From AP-15 sp963736715 (GTDB taxonomy: Bacteria > Pseudomonadota > Alphaproteobacteria > ATCC43930 > CGMCC-115725), in contig CAVTQA010000036.1 of assembly GCA_963736715.1 (NCBI GenBank), positions 4,285-68,284 on the forward strand: 64,000 bases of DNA, in the 5' to 3' direction. Below the pieces are notes generated by a model. That model was not told the DNA's origin. It worked only from the letters and a program-made list of their open reading frames with translations, and did no database searches. Made by a program: the position numbers and the translations under genes. Shown here piece by piece: positions 55,225 through 63,747 of this stretch (its first letter is position 1; each line of letters begins with the position of its first letter).

Positions 55225-56058
55225 ATGAAATCCACTGACTTTGTCGTCACCGAGCGACCTCGGCTCGCCGCGATCAAACGCTTCCCGGTGGTGGAGTTTG
55301 CCGACTACGAGCGCCGCTTGGCGGAGATGCAGGAAACCCTGCAGCGGGTGCAGCAAGCGTACCTCGGCACGTCACATCGCGCGATCATCGTTCTGGAAGG
55401 CTGGGATACCGCCGGCAAGGGCGGCGTGGTGCGCCGGCTAGGCTGGGCGCTCGATCCGCGCAGCTTCAAAGTACACGCCATTGCCGCGCCCACTGGCCGG
55501 GAGAAGTCGCTGCACTATCTGCAGCGCTTCTGGGAACGCCTGCCGGAGCATGGTCAGATCGTCGTGTTCGACCGTTCCTGGTACGGCCGCGTATTGGTCG
55601 AGCGTGTTGAGGCCTATGCAACGCCAACGGAATGGCGTCGCGCCTATAAAGATATCAATGACTTCGAGCGGATGCTGCTGGAAGACGACACGCGGCTGGT
55701 GAAGATCTTCCTGCACATCACGCCGGAAGAACAGATGCATCGGTTCCGCGCCCGGCTGACCGATCCATTGAAGCGCTGGAAATTGTCCTACGAGGATTTT
55801 CGCAACCGCGGTCACTGGAAGGACTACGAGGCGGCGATCGAAGACATGGTGGATACGACATCCTCCAAACGCGCTCCCTGGCATCTGGTGCCGGCCAACG
55901 ACAAGCCGTTCGGCAGGCTGGCCGCGTTCCGCATCATCGCCGATCGGCTATCGAAGGACGTCGATTTGGAGCCGCACGCGCTCGATCCCAAGGTGGCAGC
56001 CGCCGCCGAACAACTGCTTGGCATTAGGCTGCCGCCGGGCAACCATCGCGGTCACTGA
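55225..56058 (+). CDS. ppk2: Polyphosphate kinase 2 family protein
   Basis: The 277-residue protein has the PPK2 Walker A loop EGWDTAGKGG (58-67), the lid segment and Walker B FDRSWYGR (115-122), and the usual length. PPK2 enzymes move phosphate between polyphosphate and nucleotides, often making ATP or GTP from stored polyphosphate. In an oxygen-limitation island this would supply energy when respiration stops (inference). Substrate class (ADP, GDP or AMP) is not clear by eye. The ribosome site before ATG 55225 is poor (GGCGGTTGGCATCAG). Confidence 0.9.
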   Translation: MKSTDFVVTERPRLAAIKRFPVVEFADYERRLAEMQETLQRVQQAYLGTSHRAIIVLEGWDTAGKGGVVRRLGWALDPRSFKVHAIAAPTGREKSLHYLQRFWERLPEHGQIVVFDRSWYGRVLVERVEAYATPTEWRRAYKDINDFERMLLEDDTRLVKIFLHITPEEQMHRFRARLTDPLKRWKLSYEDFRNRGHWKDYEAAIEDMVDTTSSKRAPWHLVPANDKPFGRLAAFRIIADRLSKDVDLEPHALDPKVAAAAEQLLGIRLPPGNHRGH

Positions 56059-56232
56059 TCCGGCGTTGCGGCACCATGGGCTGCACGATTACGCCCGGAA
56101 AGTATGCGCAGCTGGGCTCCGATCGAATGAAATTCCCGGAATTATCTCGTATCCCGAGCCGGGTGTGTCGTCACAAGATCGCCGACGCTGCTGACGACCG
56201 TGTGGCCGAGACGGCGTTCCAGCATCAAAAAA

Positions 56233-56450
56233 TCGCCTGACCCGGCCGGCTGTTGTTGGCGATCGGGCGACGCATGCATTCGACCGGCTTCTGGGTGCCG
56301 TGCCCCCAGGTCTGCTCGGGCTGCGGGTTGTCAAACGGCTTGTTGTTGGCGATCTCCCAGACCGTCGTCTGCGTGCGGTCGCCTTGCCAATGGCTGGTCG
56401 TGCGGTCCGCCGCGACCAGCGACGCAACCTCCGCGGCGGAGCCCGTGTTT
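56233..56450 (-). pseudogene. DNA adenine/cytosine methylase fragment
   Basis: The minus strand reads RTTSHWQGDRTQTTVWEIAN, then WGHGTQKPVECMRRPIANNS and RPGQAIF. This matches the C-terminal half of phage/ICE-type DNA modification methylases, just before the SAM-binding loop, which is missing. Confidence 0.6.
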
Positions 56451-56480
56451 AGTTAACAATAACGGTGCAAGAGGCCGATC

Positions 56481-56804
56481 ATGGTTTTTAGCCTCGGCCC
56501 GGATGTTTCGGCCAGAAAGGACACTGGCCGGCGACTTTCTGCGACAGCGTGGCGCTCATTTGGAGATAAGTTCGGAGTTGTCGGATTGGAACAGCAACCT
56601 GCAAGCTACTATCGCGCAGCCGCCGCGCGAGCCGGGAGGCTCCGGGCCGAGGCCACGACGCGGCGGCTTAAGGAGCACCTTGGAGAGGAAGTCGCGCGCT
56701 ACGAACGACTAGCGCAAGAGATCGAGAGGGCATCTGAGCCGGGATCGGACTTTGCGTCGGCAGAAGCGGCAGCGACCTTCAGAAGCGAAACCGGCGGACC
56801 ATAG
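56481..56804 (+). CDS. Small helical protein of unknown function
   Basis: From ATG 56481 (AAGAGGCCGATC upstream) 107 codons are open. Residues from about 37 on (EQQPASYYRAAAARAGRLRA, KEHLGEEVARYERLAQEIER) look like the short two-helix proteins common in rhizobia; the N-terminal part looks unrelated and may be fused. The following 294 bases (56805-57098) hold no gene I can support. Confidence 0.45.
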   Translation: MVFSLGPDVSARKDTGRRLSATAWRSFGDKFGVVGLEQQPASYYRAAAARAGRLRAEATTRRLKEHLGEEVARYERLAQEIERASEPGSDFASAEAAATFRSETGGP

Positions 56805-57098
56805 TCCGGGTTCGGAGTTGCCCCTAAGAAAGGACTTGCGGTACGGGTCAAGGCTTCGGCCCGGTGATGGCCAGTATCAGGCCGCGAGTAGCACCGGGCC
56901 GGCGCAAACCTCATGCAGGCATGGCGGACGGTTCTCGTCGGCGAGGTCGAAGACGATGACACCGTGGCGGCGGTGCAAGTCGGCGATCGCACCGGGTGTA
57001 CAGGTTAAGCTGACAGTGCCCTCTCTGCTTTGCCCCGGAATCCGGACGCGCTGCAGCCGGCGCGATATCCGCAGACGACTTCTACAGCTAGGCAAAGG

Positions 57099-57500
57099 CT
57101 AGAGACGTCGAGAGCCCCTGCCATCGGCTCGATGTGGCCTGAGAGTCGAACGAACGCAGGCGAGGAGGTCGGCCTCGCTGAACGGCTTGGCGAGATAGCA
57201 AATTGCGCCCGCTTGGAGAGCGTGCTCCCGCGCCCTTTCGTCAGGAAAGACAGTAATCAGAATGGTGGGAATGGGCTCACCGCTACTGACCAGTCGGTGA
57301 TGGAGCTCAGGACCGGTCATCCCCGGCATTTGCACATCTGCAATCAAACAGGACACGCGGCGGCGCCGCTTGGAGTTCAGCAGATCCTCGGCGCATTCGA
57401 AAGCGATTGCGCCGAGGCCCAGCGACCGGACGAGGCTCGTCAGAGCCTCTCGCACCGATTGATCATCGTCGACGATCGCTATGACAGGTGCCTTTGACAA
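57099..57500 (-). CDS. Single-domain response regulator
   Basis: The 133-residue receiver domain has DDD at 11-13, Asp55 in LIADVQMPGMTG and Lys in YLAKPF. It has no DNA-binding domain. The start is TTG 57500, supported by AAGGAG six bases upstream and by beginning right at the receiver fold (SKAPVIAIVDDDQSV). The open frame continues to 57746 but that part is read through debris. It may accept phosphate from FixL or an unknown kinase. Confidence 0.8.
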   Translation of the reverse strand: MSKAPVIAIVDDDQSVREALTSLVRSLGLGAIAFECAEDLLNSKRRRRVSCLIADVQMPGMTGPELHHRLVSSGEPIPTILITVFPDERAREHALQAGAICYLAKPFSEADLLACVRSTLRPHRADGRGSRRL

Positions 57501-57504
57501 CTTT

Positions 57505-57676
57505 GGCTCCTTGGCTCCAACCAGAAATAACGCCGCTGGGCGCCGTTGTGTTTGGCCTGCTGCTCGACCGGGTTGGCATCGGGGCGATCGGCTTGTCGGC
57601 CGGGCTTTGCTTTGCTGCTTTCGGCTCACTGTTTCCCTGCTGCGCCCGCGCCGCGTCAGGCCACGCTCTTCACTGA
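57505..57676 (+). pseudogene. MFS transporter, C-terminal fragment
   Basis: The plus strand encodes LGAVVFGLLLDRVGIGAIGL then SAGLCFAAFGSLF, resembling a late membrane-helix pair of MFS transporters. The rest of the gene is missing. It is divergent from, and nearly touching, the receiver gene. Confidence 0.45.
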
Positions 57677-57819
57677 TCCAACAGTTGAGAGGCCAAGCGT
57701 CGGACGAGGCTGTCCCCGAGATTTCGTCCCATAGCAAGAACGCCAACCGGGACTAAATCGAACCGTTTGCGGCTCACGCGTGTCGGTCGGAGGAAAAGCT
57801 ACAAACGCAGGCGTTGACT

Positions 57820-58086
57820 CTACTCCTCGGCAAGGGGTGTCAGACTCTCCTCGGTGTCCTTCGGCAATTTCTCAGCGATCCCGAGCAGCGCTTGCCGACG
57901 ATCCATTTCGGCCCAGACCTCGGACGCGGCGATCCCGAGCTCCCTCCACAAAACCGCGAGATTATAGATTAGGTCGACACTTTCTTTGACGACCGCGGTG
58001 CGCCGGCCACGTACCGCCTCGATGACCAGCTCGGTCGCTTCTTCGACAACCTTTTGCGCCATCCGCGGCAGGCCTGAGGCGATCAA
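57820..58086 (-). CDS. HisE/MazG-like nucleotide pyrophosphohydrolase
   Basis: The predicted 88-residue product contains MAQKVVEEATELVIEAVRG and VKESVDLIYNLAVLWRELGI, the helical core and metal-binding EExxE/ExxD pattern of phosphoribosyl-ATP pyrophosphatase-like proteins. No his genes are nearby, so it may be a house-cleaning or regulatory relative. The open frame extends to TTG 58122; TTG 58086, preceded by GGGAGAGC, fits better with a transcript predicted to start near 58105 from the FixK box at 58140. ATG 58062 is a further alternative. Confidence 0.65.
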   Translation of the reverse strand: MIASGLPRMAQKVVEEATELVIEAVRGRRTAVVKESVDLIYNLAVLWRELGIAASEVWAEMDRRQALLGIAEKLPKDTEESLTPLAEE

Positions 58087-58139
58087 AGCTCTCCCGCAAA
58101 TCAGAGCGAACGGGAATTGCAAGGAGCGGCAAGGTTCGG

Positions 58140-58153
58140 TTGATCTGCATCAA
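58140..58153. promoter_or_regulatory. FixK/FNR box, divergent
   Basis: TTGATCTGCATCAA has both perfect half sites. Predicted starts are about 58105 (minus, HisE-like gene) and about 58188 (plus, 32 bases before ATG 58220 and on toward usp at 58529). Confidence 0.8.
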
Positions 58154-58219
58154 TGACTTTACCGCCGAGGCGGGTTCAATCGGCCTCGTTGTGGTGCGAG
58201 CTTTATCGGGTGCGAAGAT

Positions 58220-58465
58220 ATGGCCTTCAGGATCACCGGCAACCTGGCAGACAAGAAGCGCTTCTTCCGAATGGGCGGCGCGGTATCAGGCACGGCACAT
58301 GTCGAAATCATCATCGATGACAAAAACATAGACCGCGAGCGTGCGAGTCGTCTTCTGCGGATGATGGCTGAGCGTCTCCTCGAATGCAATTGGCCACCCG
58401 AGCAAGCCTGCGGATCTTCCATGCCTTCTACAATCACGGCGCTGGGGACGATCACAGGCAGCTGA
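58220..58465 (+). CDS. Small protein of unknown function (81 residues)
   Basis: The first 55 residues (MAFRITGNLADKKRFFRMGG, AHVEIIIDDKNIDRERASRL then LRMMAERL) look like a strand-helix protein. The last 25 are low-complexity and may be read-through of a shifted end. I do not recognise it. It lies just downstream of a FixK box and ahead of usp, so it may be the first gene of that transcript. Confidence 0.45.
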   Translation: MAFRITGNLADKKRFFRMGGAVSGTAHVEIIIDDKNIDRERASRLLRMMAERLLECNWPPEQACGSSMPSTITALGTITGS

Positions 58466-58528
58466 AGCTTCCCAGTCATCGGGCGCTGGATGCGGGACCA
58501 CGTTACCACCCCGAGCTAGGAGAGGACA

Positions 58529-58966
58529 ATGTACAGGGACATCCTCATACCGACCGATGGTTCAGAACTGGCCGGGAAGGCTGTCGAGCACGGCATCGTG
58601 CTGGCCAAAAGGATCGGCGCCAAAATCACGTTCCTGACGGTCACGCCCCCGTTCCATATCTTCACGACCAATACGCAAATGATCGAGGACACGCCGGCTC
58701 AATACAAGACGCGCATAGCGGCCGACGCCGCTAAAACGCTACGCGCAGCCGGCGACGCGGCAGGAGCGGCCGGTGTCGCGTTCGACACGGTCCAGATCGA
58801 GGACGAGCATCCCTACCGGGCGATCATCGATACCGCGGGATCGAAAGGCTGCGATCTCATCGTCATGGCCTCGCATGGTCGCCACGGCATCTCGGCGCTC
58901 GTGCTCGGCAGTGAGACGGTCAAGGTGCTCACGGATTCCAAAATACCTGTTCTGGTCCATCGCTGA
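58529..58966 (+). CDS. Universal stress protein UspA (single domain)
   Basis: The 145-residue protein is a classical Usp, starting MYRDILIPTDGSELAGKAVE and ending with the ATP-binding motif ASHGRHGISALVLGSETVK. AGGAGAGGACA precedes ATG 58529. A FixK box lies about 380 bases upstream with one small unknown gene between, so low-oxygen induction is likely but not certain. Confidence 0.92.
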   Translation: MYRDILIPTDGSELAGKAVEHGIVLAKRIGAKITFLTVTPPFHIFTTNTQMIEDTPAQYKTRIAADAAKTLRAAGDAAGAAGVAFDTVQIEDEHPYRAIIDTAGSKGCDLIVMASHGRHGISALVLGSETVKVLTDSKIPVLVHR

Positions 58967-59137
58967 GCAACGAGGTAAACCACCGGTCTCTGAGTAGATT
59001 TCCAAGACTAGCGCTCTCGAGACGCTCCCTAAGGTCGGGTTTTGCCGATCAGCGCTTCGGAGTTGCCGCAATCAGCGATTTCGGCGGGTCGGTGAGCCTC
59101 TGGCCCGTACATGGAATTAGCCTGGAGGGATGGAATA

Positions 59138-61927
59138 ATGATCGAGAAGCGGACTATGGCCGAACAACCGGGGCCGTTTGTGGGCAAAAAAGACAGCGCT
59201 TCCGGAAGGCATCCCCCTTTCCGGCATCTGCTGCCACTTGTGATTGCTGCTGCGGTCTTACTCATCATCGTCCTGAGAATTATCACCGGCTATGTAGAGA
59301 AATGGCTGTGGATGCGGCAGCTCGACTACGCCGACATCTTCTGGACGCTGCTGTCGGTTCAGTGGGCGATGTTGTGCTTGGCTTTCGTCTTCGCCTTTCT
59401 GTACCTGTGGCTCAATCTCCGTCAGACTGTCAGAAACAGCACCGCTTTCCGCGAGGACGGCCGCGCAAGGACGCCTGCCTATTTGTCCGAATTCGATGCG
59501 GCCGCGCAGGTCGGTATCGATTTTTCTCCGAGGCTTTTGAAGCTGGCTGTTGGTGTGATCAGTGCCGGCGTCGCTCTGTTCTTCGCGGTCGGTTTCTACG
59601 CCAACTGGGATACCTACCTGCGTTTTCGTTACGGCGGGTCCTTCGGAGTATCCGATCCGCTGTTCGGGGTCGACGTCGGGTTCTATGTCTTTCATCTGCC
59701 CTTCTATGGGCTGTTGCAAACCAGTCTGATGTTGCTGACGGTGTTGGCGCTCGCCGCCGTCCTTCTGACCTACATGTTCTTTGGATTACTGCAGGTGAGC
59801 GGTAACGGAAAGATCGCGGCAGACGGCGCTGCCACGTCACATCTGTGCGTGCTTCTTTTTATTCTGGTTGCCAACTGGGGATTTGGGCTCTACCTCGATC
59901 ACTACAACCTCGTCTACTCCACTCTTGGCATCGTCTATGGAGCCGGCTACACGGCGGATCATCTGACGAGGATCGCCCTGTGGATCATGGTCGCCGTCTC
60001 GGCGGTTGCGTGTGCGCTGCTCGTGCTCAATTTCTTTCGCCCACAATTCAGCGCGCTCCTCGTGGGATCCGGCATCTACGTGGTCCTATATGTGGTCGGA
60101 ATCCTGCTGCTCCCCGCCGTCTTTCAAAAGTTCTTTGTGCAGCCGAGCGAGCTGGCGCTCGAGACCCCCTATCTGAAGAACCACATCGAGTTCACGCGCA
60201 AGGCCTACCAGCTCGGGGCCATCCAGGAAACCTCCTATCCGGCCTTGGCGGACCTGACGTCCGCGGTGATCGCAAGGAACCAAGACACGATCCAGAACAT
60301 TCGTCTATGGGACTCGCGACCGCTGCTGCAGACCTACCAACAAACTCAGGCAATACGCCTGTACTACCAGTTCCATAATGTCGGTGTTGATCGTTACCAC
60401 CTGGCCGATGGCTATCACCAGGTGATGCTTGCCACCCGCGAGCTTTCGCCGGACCTCCCCGCGAAAGCGCAAACCTGGGTCAACGAGTATCTGCAGTTCA
60501 CCCACGGCTATGGCGTGGTGATGAACTTCGTCACGAAGAAAGTCGGAGGCGGCTTTCCGAAATACCTTCTCGAGAACATCCCTGCCGAGTCGGCGTACGG
60601 CCTGAACATTACCCAGCCAGCGATCTATTATGGAGAGTCGATGCCGGGTTATCGGATCGTCGCGACCGGCATCAAAGAGTTCGATTACCCCAAGGGAAAC
60701 GACAATGTTTACACCAGCTACGACGGAAAGGGAGGCATCCCGCTGGACAGCTTCTGGAAAAAGCTCCTGTTCGCCTGGACCCAGAAAGACGTAAACATCC
60801 TTTTGACCTCCTATCTCACGCCGGATAGTCGGATCCAGATCTGGCGGACGGTTCAAGAGCGCGTGGCACAGATCGCTCCGTTCTTGCGCCTCGACACCGA
60901 TCCCTACCCCGTGCTGAGCGCGGGCAAGCTGTACTGGATCCAGGATGCCTATACGGACTCCGACCAATTTCCGTATTCGTATCCCCACGGGGCGGGCTTC
61001 GGGAATAACCTGAACTACATTCGAAACTCGGTGAAGGTCGTTGTCGACATGTACGACGGGACCGTGTCCTTTTACGTCATGGACCCCCAGGATCCCATCC
61101 TCGCTGTCTATCGGCGGGCATTCCCTGGGGTTTTCACAGACCTGGATCAGCTGTCGGCGGACCTCAAAAAGCACGTGCGCTACCCGGAGGATCTCTTCGC
61201 CATTCAAGCCGACCAGTACAAAACCTTTCACATGACGGATCCTCAGGTCTTCTACAACCGGGAGGATTTGTGGGTGGCTCCCAAGGAGACCTATGCTGGC
61301 CAATTGCAGCCGATGGAGCCCTATTACATCCTGCTGAAGCTCCCCGGAAGCGACGAGCTTCAATACCTTCTGATGACGCCGTTCACGCCGCAAAACCGGG
61401 ACAACATGATTTCCTGGATGGCGGCCAAATGTGATTTCCCCGAATACGGCAGAATGCTCTTGTACCAGCTCCCCAAGGAAAAGCTGATTTACGGGCCAAA
61501 CCAGATCGAGGCGATGATCAATCAGAACACCACGATTTCCCAGCAGCTCACCCTCTGGGACCAGCGAGGGTCGAGAGTCATTCGTGGGACGCTGATCGTG
61601 ACCCCGATCGAGAACTCGTTCCTGTACATCGTGCCGTTGTACCTGCAAGCCGAAGGCGCGAATTTCCCGCAGCTGAAGCGCGTCATCGTGATTGCGGCCG
61701 ACAAGGTTGTGATGGAGGCTTCGCTCGACGAGGCGATCAACGACCTTTTCGGTACGCAGCAACCTCTGCAGGGGTCATCGCAGCCGCCCACGCCGCAGCC
61801 TGCCTTGGAGCAGGCGAGAATGCAGCTCGAGGAGGCCCGGAAGGCAATTCAGCAGGGGGACTGGGCAAAATTTGGAACGGCGATGGAGGGACTAGAGCAC
61901 CAGCTGGCCGGGCCCGCGACGCGGTAA
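59138..61927 (+). CDS. UPF0182 family membrane protein
   Basis: The 929-residue protein has about seven membrane helices in its first 320 residues (for example LLPLVIAAAVLLIIVLRIIT near 32, WAMLCLAFVFAFLYLWL near 75) followed by a very large extracytoplasmic domain, the plan of the UPF0182/COG1615 family. The function is unknown. The C-terminal helix is rich in Gln, Glu and Ala (PALEQARMQLEEARKAIQQ). GGAGGGATGGAATA precedes ATG 59138; the longer start at 59111 lacks this. The region downstream (61928-62154) holds no gene. Confidence 0.9.
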   Translation: MIEKRTMAEQPGPFVGKKDSASGRHPPFRHLLPLVIAAAVLLIIVLRIITGYVEKWLWMRQLDYADIFWTLLSVQWAMLCLAFVFAFLYLWLNLRQTVRNSTAFREDGRARTPAYLSEFDAAAQVGIDFSPRLLKLAVGVISAGVALFFAVGFYANWDTYLRFRYGGSFGVSDPLFGVDVGFYVFHLPFYGLLQTSLMLLTVLALAAVLLTYMFFGLLQVSGNGKIAADGAATSHLCVLLFILVANWGFGLYLDHYNLVYSTLGIVYGAGYTADHLTRIALWIMVAVSAVACALLVLNFFRPQFSALLVGSGIYVVLYVVGILLLPAVFQKFFVQPSELALETPYLKNHIEFTRKAYQLGAIQETSYPALADLTSAVIARNQDTIQNIRLWDSRPLLQTYQQTQAIRLYYQFHNVGVDRYHLADGYHQVMLATRELSPDLPAKAQTWVNEYLQFTHGYGVVMNFVTKKVGGGFPKYLLENIPAESAYGLNITQPAIYYGESMPGYRIVATGIKEFDYPKGNDNVYTSYDGKGGIPLDSFWKKLLFAWTQKDVNILLTSYLTPDSRIQIWRTVQERVAQIAPFLRLDTDPYPVLSAGKLYWIQDAYTDSDQFPYSYPHGAGFGNNLNYIRNSVKVVVDMYDGTVSFYVMDPQDPILAVYRRAFPGVFTDLDQLSADLKKHVRYPEDLFAIQADQYKTFHMTDPQVFYNREDLWVAPKETYAGQLQPMEPYYILLKLPGSDELQYLLMTPFTPQNRDNMISWMAAKCDFPEYGRMLLYQLPKEKLIYGPNQIEAMINQNTTISQQLTLWDQRGSRVIRGTLIVTPIENSFLYIVPLYLQAEGANFPQLKRVIVIAADKVVMEASLDEAINDLFGTQQPLQGSSQPPTPQPALEQARMQLEEARKAIQQGDWAKFGTAMEGLEHQLAGPATR

Positions 61928-62154
61928 GACCCGACATAACACTCTGTCGATTAGCGGAACGCCTAAGCGCAATGGAGCGAGCAACGTTGCGAGGGGGCCG
62001 GCAAATTGCCAATCGGCTTTGGCCAGCCCATTGAGGGACCGGCGGTTCGAATCCCCTTTTCCCCCGTCAGCATTGAAGCGCGGGCTGTCGGCGAAGAAGT
62101 CGCGGGCTTGATCTCTGGCAGAGGGGCTCGGGAACCTCGTTATTTCGGGAGAGT

Positions 62155-62168
62155 TTGATCCACATCAA
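62155..62168 (+). promoter_or_regulatory. FixK/FNR box before hsp20 genes
   Basis: TTGATCCACATCAA has both perfect half sites. The predicted start is about 62203, giving an unusually long leader of about 175 bases before ATG 62378. Confidence 0.75.
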
Positions 62169-62307
62169 TTCCGCCTGAGGGAAACGTTATCATACTGGTA
62201 AACGAGGGCGGTCACGTCGCTTCTTTGTGAGGATATGATCCCAATGGTTGCCCAGCCGTCCTCACTACGCAGCGGCAATCTCGATCGGTGTGATCATGCG
62301 CTCAGCC

Positions 62308-62371
62308 GATTGCTTCCATGCCGCACTAGCTGCGCTTCGCAGCAACGCGCGGGTCAACAGTGAGAGGAGGT
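62308..62371 (+). promoter_or_regulatory. Possible RNA thermometer (ROSE-like) before hsp20
   Basis: In the leader, GCUUCC (62312-62317, within UUGCUUCC) can pair with the ribosome site GGAGGU (62366-62371), with one G-U near the middle and one at the end. The intervening bases contain a perfect hairpin GCTGCG-CTT-CGCAGC (62329-62343). Rhizobial hsp20 genes are often controlled by ROSE thermometers with a UUGCU element opposite the Shine-Dalgarno sequence. Pairing was judged by eye only. Confidence 0.4.
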
Positions 62372-62377
62372 CCAACC

Positions 62378-62815
62378 ATGGCGCTTTCAGAATACCCCCG
62401 ATTAGGTTTTGATCCTTTCGTCGAGTTGCGGCGAATGCAGACCGAGATGAGCCGCTTGTTTTCAGGGTATGGCGCGACCACCGCACGCGATTATCCGCCG
62501 ATAAACATTTGGCTCGGCGAAAATAGCGTGGTGGTGACAGCCGAGTTGCCGGGCGTAACCCGCGATGATGTAACCATCAGCCTGCAAGAGGACGTGCTGA
62601 CGTTGGAGGGCAAGCGCGAGCCAAAGGTGCAAGAAGACAACGTCAACTGGCAACGTCGCGAGCGCGCCTATGGCACTTTCTCACGCGCGGTCCAGCTGCC
62701 GTTCCGGGTCGATGCAGATAAAGTTCAGGCGCATTTCAATAACGGCATTCTGGAAATCGAGCTACAACGGCTGGAAGCGGACCGGCCGAAGAAGATCGAA
62801 ATCCGCGCTGCATAA
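62378..62815 (+). CDS. Small heat shock protein Hsp20
   Basis: The 145-residue protein has a variable N-terminus (DPFVELRRMQTEMSRLF) and an alpha-crystallin domain (about 42-140) with the strands TAELPGVTRDDVTISL and FRVDADKVQAHFNNGILEIE. It holds unfolding proteins. GAGAGGAGGTCCAACC precedes ATG 62378. It lies 21 bases upstream of a second hsp20, likely in one transcript from the FixK box at 62155. Confidence 0.94.
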   Translation: MALSEYPRLGFDPFVELRRMQTEMSRLFSGYGATTARDYPPINIWLGENSVVVTAELPGVTRDDVTISLQEDVLTLEGKREPKVQEDNVNWQRRERAYGTFSRAVQLPFRVDADKVQAHFNNGILEIELQRLEADRPKKIEIRAA

Positions 62816-62836
62816 CCCTAGCGGAGGAATTTAATC

Positions 62837-63241
62837 ATGCCCCAGGAAGTCGGGAAGATCGACCAACGGACACCGCCAACGACGCAGGATCGCGACCGCA
62901 TACCCAGTCGCCAGGTATTTGTCCCGCCGAGCGACATTTACGAGACGAAAGACAGCATCGTCGTGCTCGCGGAAATGCCCGGCGTGGCTCCCGATGGTGT
63001 GGACATCACCCTCGAAAGACGGGTGTTGACGATCCGTGGACGAAGCGCTGCCAGCGAGCACGCCGGGTATCAGCGGGTTTACAACGAATTCGCCGACGGG
63101 GATTACGAACGCGTCTTCACGCTTTCCGAAAACATCGACCGCGACCGGATCGAGGCGAGGCTGAAGGATGGCGTTTTGCATCTCGTCCTGCCTAAGGCAG
63201 AAACTGCAAAGGCTAGAAAGATCGAGCTGAAAGCGTCGTGA
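62837..63241 (+). CDS. Small heat shock protein Hsp20, second copy
   Basis: The 134-residue protein has an alpha-crystallin domain (about 35-130, with LAEMPGVAPDGVDITLERRV and RIEARLKDGVLHLVLPKAE). It differs greatly from its neighbour, so the pair may form mixed oligomers. GGAGGAATTTAATC precedes ATG 62837. Two adjacent but divergent hsp20 genes are common in oxygen-limitation and heat regulons. Confidence 0.94.
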   Translation: MPQEVGKIDQRTPPTTQDRDRIPSRQVFVPPSDIYETKDSIVVLAEMPGVAPDGVDITLERRVLTIRGRSAASEHAGYQRVYNEFADGDYERVFTLSENIDRDRIEARLKDGVLHLVLPKAETAKARKIELKAS

Positions 63242-63409
63242 GCGTCGGACACGGCTAGTCTTAGTGCTCATCGGTAAACACTAAAGCTTCTGGACTCTCG
63301 GGGAGATTTGCGATTTAGCACGGACAAAGGCCGGCGGTTGCGGGTAGGCTGCGGATGCATGCCATTGAATCCAAGCGCAACCCTCACCGCCGGAGCCGAC
63401 AATCTGCGC

Positions 63410-63620
63410 CAACTGGCTCGATTCGACCAGGCCGTCCGCAACCTTCTTGGTTCTTCGTCCAGGGGGTGACTGGCAAATTACCACCGTAGATCGACGAGCA
63501 GCCTGTGGCACTGGCAATCTGGGCGCGGTCGCCGAAAAGCTGGGATAGGAGCTTGAGGCCGGGAGTCTCACTGCAGCCGGCGCAGGCACCGGAGAATTCG
63601 AACAGCGGCTCATGGCCAAG
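63410..63620 (-). pseudogene. Fragment of a second nifJ
   Basis: About 65 codons on the minus strand (EPLFEFSGACAGCSETPGLK, LLSQLFGDRAQIASATGCSS, IYGGNLPVTPWTKNQEG) correspond to residues around 810-880 of the intact NifJ encoded at 27833-31411, with several substitutions. It covers the TPP/proximal-cluster segment only. Its divergence suggests an old, mostly deleted paralogue. Confidence 0.75.
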
Positions 63621-63747
63621 TCTCGTACATCTTGACACTCTTGTGACTCCCTTGAATGACTCTGAGCACTAGCAAGCTGGGCTTGAAGTAAATGCCGCGC
63701 ACCAAAAGTCTCCGTTCGACCTGGCCCTTCTGGAACGAGCCACAACC

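Noticed and set aside
60305..61762. 485-codon minus-strand frame opposite the UPF0182 gene
   Set aside because: The UPF0182 protein is full length with clear membrane helices; the antisense frame has no features.
61990..62070. tRNA-like 3' end (GGCGGTTCGAATCCCC near 62040)
   Set aside because: A T-loop sequence is present, but the T stem has mismatches and no D arm, anticodon arm or acceptor pairing could be drawn upstream.
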